This document shows positions 56,896 through 64,000 of a stretch of 64,000 bases of DNA, piece by piece. Within the stretch, counting starts at the first letter, position 1; the number at the start of each line of letters is the position of its first letter. This DNA is from Montifringilla adamsi (Eukaryota; Chordata; Aves; Passeriformes; Passeridae). Under the pieces are notes generated by a model that had not been told where the DNA came from, made no database searches, and was given only the letters and a program-made list of their open reading frames with translations. Position numbers and translations under genes: made by a program. Location: the NCBI GenBank assembly GCA_017590115.1, contig JAGGNK010007559.1, positions 508,076 through 572,075 of the forward strand, read 5' to 3'.

Positions 56896-59483
56896 TTGAA
56901 CTGCAGGGAAAGCATCTGGTGCTGCTGCAGGAAGGGGCTGTGCTCTGCTGTGTAACACTGGAGCCATCAGCTCCCACACCGGGCACTCCACGGCACCAGC
57001 CACCGCTGGGAGAGCCACAGCACACCAGAGCAGCCAGGGAGGGCAGCCTGCCCTGTGCCAGTGCCATGTGCCAGAGCCAGGAGCTGGGAACATCCCAGGG
57101 GCTCGCCCCTGGTGAGCTGCTGCAGCTCCCAGCTCCATCCCCAGGATCCCCACGAGCAGCCTGTCCCAACAGGGGATGGGGACCAGGGCAGGGGGCTTCA
57201 CCTCCTGCGGGAGAGACCCTGCCACCAGTCAGGGAGCACATGGGGGAAACATCCAGAGAGCCTCAGTGTGCCTCTCACGGTGATCCAGCTGGGGCTTTGC
57301 CAGGAGGAAGTTGCTGCATGGAGAAATGCCAGCACTTTCTAGCACAGAAGGATGGCTGAAGATCCCAAGGTAGGGTCTGTGCTGGCAGCTCTGGTACCAG
57401 CGCTCTGGACTCCAGGCACCACCTCCTGTGACCAAAACGTGGCTGTGAACAGTACCTGAGGACCAAGGGAGAGAGAGAAAGACCACAGAGCAGATCCAAG
57501 GAGCTGCAAGATGGAGAAAAGGGCCTGGGGGTCAACCAGAGGCAACAGCAGATTCACAGTTTAAGGGGACAGCAGTGGATCCAGACTGGGCTCTTCCAGC
57601 TCCCTGGCTGTCCCACAACCGCTGCCATGCTCAGCCCCAGCACACCAGCAGCTCAGCCACACTCACACCCTGCCCTCTCCAGGCCAGGTCCTGAGGGATC
57701 AGCCTTCATCCCAGTCCTGGAGATCAAATACACAGCATGGCTCCTCTTGGAGAAACACAGACCACAGTCCCCTCACCTGGGTGCAGCCCTCGTGCTGCCG
57801 AGGCTCCTCAGCAGAGAAGGTTCTGGGATGGGCAGGAGGGACAATGGCACCCCCAGGACTCACCCAAGCCCTGAGCTGGCCCCACCTTGGTGGCTCTGCA
57901 CCTTCCAGCCCTCCTGGCCACACACGGCCACAGCTCCCAGCACACATCCTCCCCCCTGCCCTTTCCAGCACTTCCAGTGATGGCAGGGAGCTAGAAATGC
58001 CAGGGAAAGCATTCCTTATTTCAGAAAGGCAGATCATGTAAAGACTGGCACCAGCCCAGTGCCCGGTGAGACCTGCCCGGATTTACAGCCAGCACAGCTG
58101 AAGAGACAGAGGAGCTTTAGTGAACCTGGTTAAAGCCTCATGGGAAAGTGACAGCAGGATCTGAGTGACCTGAGAGCTCCACCTCTCCATCGGGAAAATA
58201 AAAATGACACAAGAAAGGAGCCTGGCAGCCCCAGGGACTGCGGGGAGGGGGCTGCCAAGGGACAGGGCCAGCAGGAGAGACATTGGGACACCACAGCCTG
58301 CCTAGGAAGCAGGGACCAGCATCTGCTGGGACAGCAGAGCATCACTGCTGGAGCACCCTGCACTGCCTGCGGCACTGATCCAACCTCCCCCTCCTCCTCC
58401 TCCTCCTCCAGGGCCTCTTCCTCTCCTTCCCCTCTTTGTCATTCCTCTCAGCTCACGCCTCTTCTCTGCTCTCCTTCAGCTGCTCACAGCAATAATCCAG
58501 GGCACTGACGCCCCAGCAGATTGCTCAGCGCCGCTCCCCGCTGCTGACCGGGGTTTTAATGACTCCCCCGGCCGTGCTGGGGCTGGTCCCCACCTCCACT
58601 GGCTGCCGGGTTCTCCCCAACATCCCTCCTCCAAAAAACGCCTGCACCCTCCGCAGGGAGAGGCGGGGAGCACCCGCCACCTCCAGCTCCATGGGGGTTC
58701 AGCTGGGACCTGCTCATCTTGCACCCTCAGCCCCTCCAAGGACCCGCAGGATTCTCCTGGCAGCACTGGCCCCCCAGGGCTCCCCGGGCCAGGCAAGTGC
58801 ACCCAAGGGCACCAGTGCAGCAGCTGGAGGGGCTGCAGGCTGCCAGCACGGCACACATTCCTCGGGGACAGGGAAGGGACAAGCGTGGCTCAGCATCCGT
58901 CAGAGGATGCTGCTCAGAGCCTCGTGGCATGGGGCTCTGCAGGGGCAGGGACAGCACAGGGACTCGACAGGAATTGGGGCTCTGCCTGCAGGATCCACAC
59001 AGCACCCCAGGCAGGACCTGTGAGGGTGTGAGCCAGGCAGGACCTGCGAGGGTCTCCTCCCCAGAGAGAAGGATGGGTACGACAGAGAGAGCAGCTGCTG
59101 CTCAGGGGGACCCTGAAATTCAGGAGGTGAATTGCTGAGCCCCACTCCCAGAGAGGAGCTGCCGGGGAGGACAGAATGACGCACTTCTGGGACCAAGGGA
59201 CAGGCCAGCCCTGTCATCTCCCCTCCAAGGCCATGTCTGTGTCCCATAGCCAGCTTTGGGCTCCCCAGTGCAGATGGCACTAATATACAGGAGGGAATCT
59301 TGCAGAAGCTCATGGTGATGCTCAGAGGCTGCAGCACAGGACAGAGACACAGTGGAAGCAAGGTGGGTGCTCAGCCCAGAGGAGAGGCTCGGGGGCACTG
59401 GGGAGGTTACGGGGAAATCAGGGCCAAGGCAGGAAGCAGGGAGGGCAGTGGAGCTCCAGCTGCATTATCCTGTTTCCCAACAA

Positions 59484-59580
59484 ATCCATCCATCCATCCA
59501 TCCATCCATCCATCCATCCATCCATCCATCCATCCATCCATCCATCCATCCATCCATCCATCCATCCATCCATCCATCCA
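59484..59580. repeat. (ATCC)n microsatellite
   Basis: About 24 uninterrupted tetranucleotide units over 97 bp. The uniform length suggests high polymorphism. Confidence 0.98.
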
Positions 59581-59814
59581 CATCAGCAAAGCAATTTTAG
59601 AGGCAAGCAGCAGCCGCCACAGAAGCACAAAGCAGAGGCAGGGCCAAGTGCCAGCAACCACGGCCTGCCTGCCCCCTGCCTGGCATGGCTCCAGCCCGTC
59701 CCCACCTTCACGCTCAGCTGAAGGCAGCAACAGTGACCCAGAGGGGCAGGGGGTGCCCCATGACCCCCAGCCCCCGGCACACCACTCACTGCCAGGCTGC
59801 AGATCCCGTGTCCC

Positions 59815-59895
59815 GTCCTTTAATTAACATTCCACATGTAAAGCTGGGATTGTAATTACTGCGACTGATTAACAGGCCGAAGGTAGCCCGTCTCG
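59815..59895. promoter_or_regulatory. AT-rich island with TEAD-type and homeodomain sites
   Basis: TTTAATTAACATTCCACATG at about 59819-59838 joins a homeodomain core to CATTCC (TEAD). TTGTAATTACTG and CTGATTAACAGG follow. Confidence 0.4.
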
Positions 59896-60329
59896 GAGGG
59901 AGCAGATTAGCCGTGGCTCTCCGGAGCTCCTGCTCTCACCTCGGCACTGCCGGCGCATTCCAAGCAGGGCCCGCTGCCCGCAGCCCGTGACTCATGGGCG
60001 AGCGTGGCCCCGGCCGCCTGCTCCTCCCGTGCCACCACGGACCCGCTTCCAGTGGCCCTGGGCTGGCAGAGAGGAGGATGCTGGATGCTGAGATGTGATT
60101 CCCAGAGTCTCCTCTCCCTGCTGTGCACACACCAGGCAGGGGACAGAGGATACGATTCCCAGAAGCCAAGGTCCCTGGCAGGGAGAGGAACACAGAGCTC
60201 AGACCCTGCACTCCTTGGATGTGAAAACACATGGAGCATCCCATGCCCAGCTGGGCTCTTCTCTGCCCACCAGCCATGGTCCTGGGGTGTGACAGGACCC
60301 TCCAATCCACGGCTTCATCAGGAGGGAAG

Positions 60330-60700
60330 GCAATCAGCTGTAATTAACGGCTGCTGCGGGCAAAGCGCGGCACGGGGACCTTTTCTCCATCTTTTCCCAA
60401 AGACTGCAAAATAAATTATCCTGCAAAGTTAGCAGAGGCTGAGCTATGGAAACAATTAAACAAAAATTAAATCTAATTCATTTATACTCGGAGCACAAAG
60501 TGGATAATGTGGGGGTTTTCTTTGCTCTCCTCTCTTTGCCTTGGTGTTACAGAGGACTATTATGGGAAATTAATCACGGGGAAAAGCAATGAACGTGATC
60601 TATCGCTCTTTAAAAGTGCACTGTAGTGATTATATAAAAATCTATTAGAGAGGCCAGGAAATAGCAGAGTGACACCATTTAAAAGGAAAAAGGAGACCGG
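60330..60700. promoter_or_regulatory. Largest AT-rich island, strong candidate conserved non-coding element
   Basis: Nearly 370 bp of mostly AT-rich sequence: GCTGTAATTAACGG, CAAAATAAATTATCC, GAAACAATTAAACAAAAATTAAATC, GGGAAATTAATCACGG, AGTGATTATATAAAAATC and ACCATTTAAAAGG. No splice signals or open frame of note. It stands between two CpG-rich segments. Confidence 0.45.
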
Positions 60701-61369
60701 GCTGGTGGCAAAGGGATCGATTTCTTAACTGACGGATCCATGGCAGAGGAAGGGGAGGAGGTCGCACCGCGGGGTGGCCGCAGGGCTGTGCACGCCCAAA
60801 AACCTGGCCCCACGTCCCGCTGCAGGGACGGCTGGCCCCGGGGGCTCCCACCAAGCTCAGCCCCGCAGGGACTGTGCCCAGGCAGCTGCAGCATCCCACC
60901 GCACCCTCGGTGGCACTGCCCCGTCGGAGGGCGCCCAGCGAAGTGACCCCAGCCCCAGCAATGATGGCAGAGCAGACCCCCCTGCCCGGCCCCCGGCACA
61001 CGCTCGGCTCTTTAACAGCGGTGATAAAACCTTCAGCAAGGCACGCTCCACCATAAATCGGGGCCGGCCCCGGGCCAGGCTGACGCTTTAACGACACCAT
61101 CAATCCCTGAGGAGCCCGAGCAGGGGCGGGGGGACACCCGGGCTCAGCCCCGGCACGTGGCCGGGCATGGGCTGAGCCCCCAGACCCTCCGGGGGCTGCA
61201 CCCCGGGACCGGGGCTGCGGCAGATCGGCGGCTGGCCACACAGCTCCAGGAGGGCAACCCCAGCCCAACGATCCGCATCCCTGGGCTCGCCCGCGGCCAC
61301 TGCGGACACCCGGTGCCACCACCCCATGGCTACCATCTACAAACTGCCCCAGTCCCACATCAGCACAGG

Positions 61370-61565
61370 GAAACACCTTTACGGGAATTTAATGGCAGCT
61401 TCTCCTCTTCACCAGGTGTTGGAAGGCAAACACACCACGCTCCCTGCACTGCATCGTTTAAACGATTTCGGGGGAAAAAAGAGTGGAAAAAAACCCCCTT
61501 TGATCTCAGCAGCCTGCTTGTTTAGCCCATGCAGGGATTTAATTGAGAAGGGATGTCCTTGAATA
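61370..61565. promoter_or_regulatory. AT-rich island with CpG-containing palindrome
   Basis: ATCGTTTAAACGAT at 61453-61466 is a perfect 14-bp palindrome with a CpG in each arm. CTTTGATC (TCF reverse) lies near 61497, GGATTTAATTGAG near 61535 and GAATTTAATGGC near 61384. Confidence 0.4.
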
Positions 61566-61879
61566 AATGCAGAGATGTCCTCACTCCCCAGGAAGGCTGC
61601 CGCGAGTTGAACAATCCCCTGAACGAGGTTTTCCGCTCATCCAGGAATATTCTGGGACAGCACAGCCCCGGGGCCGCTGCCGCATGTCACCCATCCATCA
61701 CTGGGAATGCCGGAGGTGGGCAGGCTGCCGCGGCACAAGGACGGGTGTAGGGGGCCCAGAGCCCGAGGGAGGGGTGCTTCCAGGGCTGGAGACACCACTC
61801 TGCCCCCAAACCCAGCACAGGGGGAGGTGGAGCAGCCCTGCACGCAGCGGGATGGGGAGCAGGGCTCCCTTGGCACAGC

Positions 61880-62560
61880 AGAGGGGCTGCAGGAGGGACG
61901 CGATGCCCCGGAGAAGCCAACAGAAGGCGGGGACAGCCGGTCCCCAGGAGCTGGCACCGACACCCGGGTGCCAGCACCGGCCCCTGGCAATGCCTTCGCC
62001 GGTGCCAGGCTGGGCAGGAGTGGAGGAGCCGCAGCCGAGAGCCGGCCAGCCCCGGCGGGGAGCTCGGCACAGCGGGCAGCTCTGCTCATTTCCTCCCGGC
62101 CTGCGGCCCGGCCAGCGCCCAGCACCGCGGCATCGCTGCCCCTCCTCTGCCAGCTCCCTCCGGCCTGGCCCAGCTTCCTGCCAGCGCAAAGCCTCCTGCT
62201 GCGGCGGGAACCAGCCCTGGGGATGCCCTTGTGCCACACACCTGTGCGGGGAACCAGGAGGGGCTCCTCAGCGGCAGCGCCGCACCCACAGATTTGGGTC
62301 TTTGCATCTCCTGCCCCTGCCCCAGCCGGTGTCAGGCGCCGATCATCCTCCTCCTCCTCCTCCTCCTCGGCGCAGCCGCGTGGGTGCCTTTGCCGCAAGG
62401 CTCCCTCGCCGGGGAAGCGCCGCGCTATTTTAATCCCGCATCTCCCACCATCCCAGCGTGGACGACTGCGAGTGCAGCCCCAGGAGAGCTCTGCCCCCGC
62501 GCCCTGCACCTGCTCGAGGTGGAGGAACACCCCGCGGCTGTGCTTGGAGGGAGGCAGGAG
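61880..62560. other. CpG island
   Basis: CpG and GC are dense over about 680 bp on both strands' open frames. No start codon plus donor pair stood out. It includes a (CTC)n tract at 62347-62368. Confidence 0.4.
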
Positions 62561-62594
62561 TGGGCTGCTGGGCCCTGAACCCCAGGGAGGAATC

Positions 62595-62690
62595 TGCTTT
62601 TACCCTGGAAGAGAATTCACGGTGATAAAGGCGAGCGCAGGGAGAGGACATGGGAATTCCCAGCTCATTAAAGTGCTGGCATCTGTCAGC
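62595..62690. promoter_or_regulatory. Short island with palindromic kappa-B site
   Basis: GGGAATTCCC at 62652-62661 is a perfect palindromic NF-kappaB-type site. GTGATAAAGG lies upstream and CTCATTAAAGTG (NKX-like) directly after. Confidence 0.4.
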
Positions 62691-62999
62691 CCATGGTAAC
62701 AGCAGCTCCTCTTCTCCTCATCCATCTCAGTTCTTGTCCTCCCCCTGCCCAGGGGACTTGTGCTCAGCTCTGCAGTCACCCCACCACCGTCCCACTGCTG
62801 TCCCACCAGCTGTGACTCCAGCATGTGCCAGAGCAGAGCCACAGGGATGCTGGGTGCCCACAGGGACGCCGGGCACCTGCAGGGTTGGTGCTGGGTGCCC
62901 ACATGGACAGGAGCTGGGTGATCGTGCCGTGCCCGGCCGCAGCTGTGCTGGAGCAGCGGGAGCGCTCTCAGCCCCTGGACTCGTTCGCTGGCTGCGGTG

Positions 63000-63135
63000 G
63001 CTAAAGGCGAGCTGATTAAAGCAATTAGGATTTTAAATAGTAACACCAGAGTGGCTCATCAGCGCTGAAGAGGCAGTCAACTGACAGGCTGAGGAGCTTA
63101 TTTAGGGATCCTGTTTGGCTGAGGATCCTCAGCGG
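63000..63135. promoter_or_regulatory. AT-rich island ending in a 16-bp palindrome
   Basis: GAGCTGATTAAAGCAATTAGG and TTTTAAATAGTAACACC form the AT-rich part. GCTGAGGATCCTCAGC at 63118-63133 is a perfect palindrome. A further low-GC patch lies at 63355-63400. Confidence 0.35.
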
Positions 63136-64000
63136 GGCTCCAGGGCTCCCCTCGGAGAGGGTGCCGGCGTAGGGGTGCCCCAGGTACCCCACAGCCCCCC
63201 CAGTGTCCACCTGGGGACACAGAGCAGCCCTGTCAGGGAGTGCCAAAAGGGACAGCCCTGCATACGCAGCCAGCTCTGTCTCCTGCCCTGCGGCCACAGG
63301 GACACCAAGGAGCACCAGAACTGCCAAGGAGTGCCCGCTGCCCACTCCTCTCTTTCTTTAAGATGGTTTATTTTCTGTAATAAAGGCTCGGGAAAAGGAA
63401 TGTGGAAGGAATTTTGCAGTGTTTCCCAGGAGGCGCTGCCGTGCAGCAGCAGATAAAAGTGCCTTTTGCAGCAGCTAAAGCCCCACACACATATTTTGCC
63501 TGCTTGGACTCAAGGGCCGAGATGCTGGAGATTAAGGCAGCCTGGTGGGAAATCCATCTGGTTTGGTGTATGTGGATCTCCAGTCACAAAGGAGCCTGGA
63601 CTCACACACCAATGTAGGAGCAGCACAAACAGCCTTGAAATGCTCCGTGCTCTTCCCTCTGCTCATTCTCTACACCTGCTCCTGGCTGTGCTGCCTGATG
63701 CCAGGGTGCCCACGGGCGCAGTGCCAGCCTGGGCACTCGCTGGGCCCCCAGGGACAACGGGGGGACAGCTGCAAGGAGCTTCCCAGGCCTGTCTCCATGG
63801 GCCCTGGGCTGGCTGCTGCTTCCAGCCCTGCCGTGCTCGCTCCTGCAGCTGCACTCCAGCGAGAGGTTCCACACCCCCAGGCTGGACCCCCTCACCCTCA
63901 GGTGGGGGAAAAGGGGAAAAAGGAAGGGGTAGGAACGGGGAATGAAGGGCAGGGGCAGAGGGGAGGGCAGGAGCTGCAGCCCAGCACAAGCCACTTGCTG

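Larger units (their letters stand above)
52768..59483. other. GC-rich spacer with islands
   Basis: No gene recognised. Exon candidate 54586-54612, islands near 54.03, 56.0 and 56.8 kb and the tandem repeats are listed separately. Between 57000 and 59480 I see nothing beyond GC-rich sequence and a (CTC)n tract at 58390-58409. Confidence 0.55.
59581..64000. other. GC-rich spacer with islands and a CpG island
   Basis: No gene recognised. Islands near 59.85, 60.5, 61.45, 62.64 and 63.05 kb are listed separately. CpG-rich stretches lie at 60720-61300 and 61880-62560. The last 500 bases show nothing specific. Confidence 0.55.

Noticed and set aside
57780..57810. Minus-strand mini-exon ending in GTGAGG
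   Set aside because: A 30-nt exon with ordinary signals is expected by chance in this composition.

Overview
This looks like vertebrate nuclear DNA, most probably from a bird and perhaps a songbird. It is GC-rich, has many CpG clusters and short-unit minisatellites, and carries few recognisable transposons. Those present are two LTRs of a kind I associate with avian endogenous retroviruses and one very old CR1-lineage LINE. I see no mammalian-type SINEs or L1s and no bacterial gene organisation. The assignment is inference from repeat content and base composition; no orthologous gene was recognised.

I found no protein-coding gene I can name. The many long open frames are a by-product of GC-rich sequence with few stop codons: they overlap on both strands, run through minisatellites and lack conserved domains. 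I list a few exon-like segments at low confidence, each because an open frame meets a good splice donor. They are minus-strand donors leaving CpG islands near 175, 6976 and 46889, a 71-codon segment at 52555-52767, a short start-plus-donor at 54586-54612, and a hydrophobic stretch at 4689-4771. The donor at 175 would fit the first exon of a gene running left out of the window.

The rest alternates between GC-rich spacer and 80-400 bp AT-rich islands packed with homeodomain, SOX, FOX, TCF, GATA, RUNX and POU-like motifs. This is the usual look of conserved non-coding elements in the introns or flanks of a developmental regulator. The clearest islands lie at 11980-12260, 15785-15990, 18440-18720, 19040-19235, 22005-22310, 28475-28700, 33265-33345, 35075-35340, 36825-37110, 55895-56140, 56690-56895 and 60330-60700. 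Conservation cannot be tested here, so the islands are called from composition and motif content alone.

Tandem repeats are abundant between 28 and 46 kb. They include a perfect-looking 40-bp x 5 array, an 833-bp array built on GTGAGT, and a GGTCA-rich array whose last five half-sites are spaced exactly as DR5 nuclear-receptor elements next to a run of sixteen Gs. The most notable mobile elements are a solo LTR at 31674-31965 with a 6-bp target duplication, a second LTR at about 29119-29516, and a 3' CR1 fragment at about 38535-39060 that still shows a degraded reverse-transcriptase C-terminus on the minus strand.
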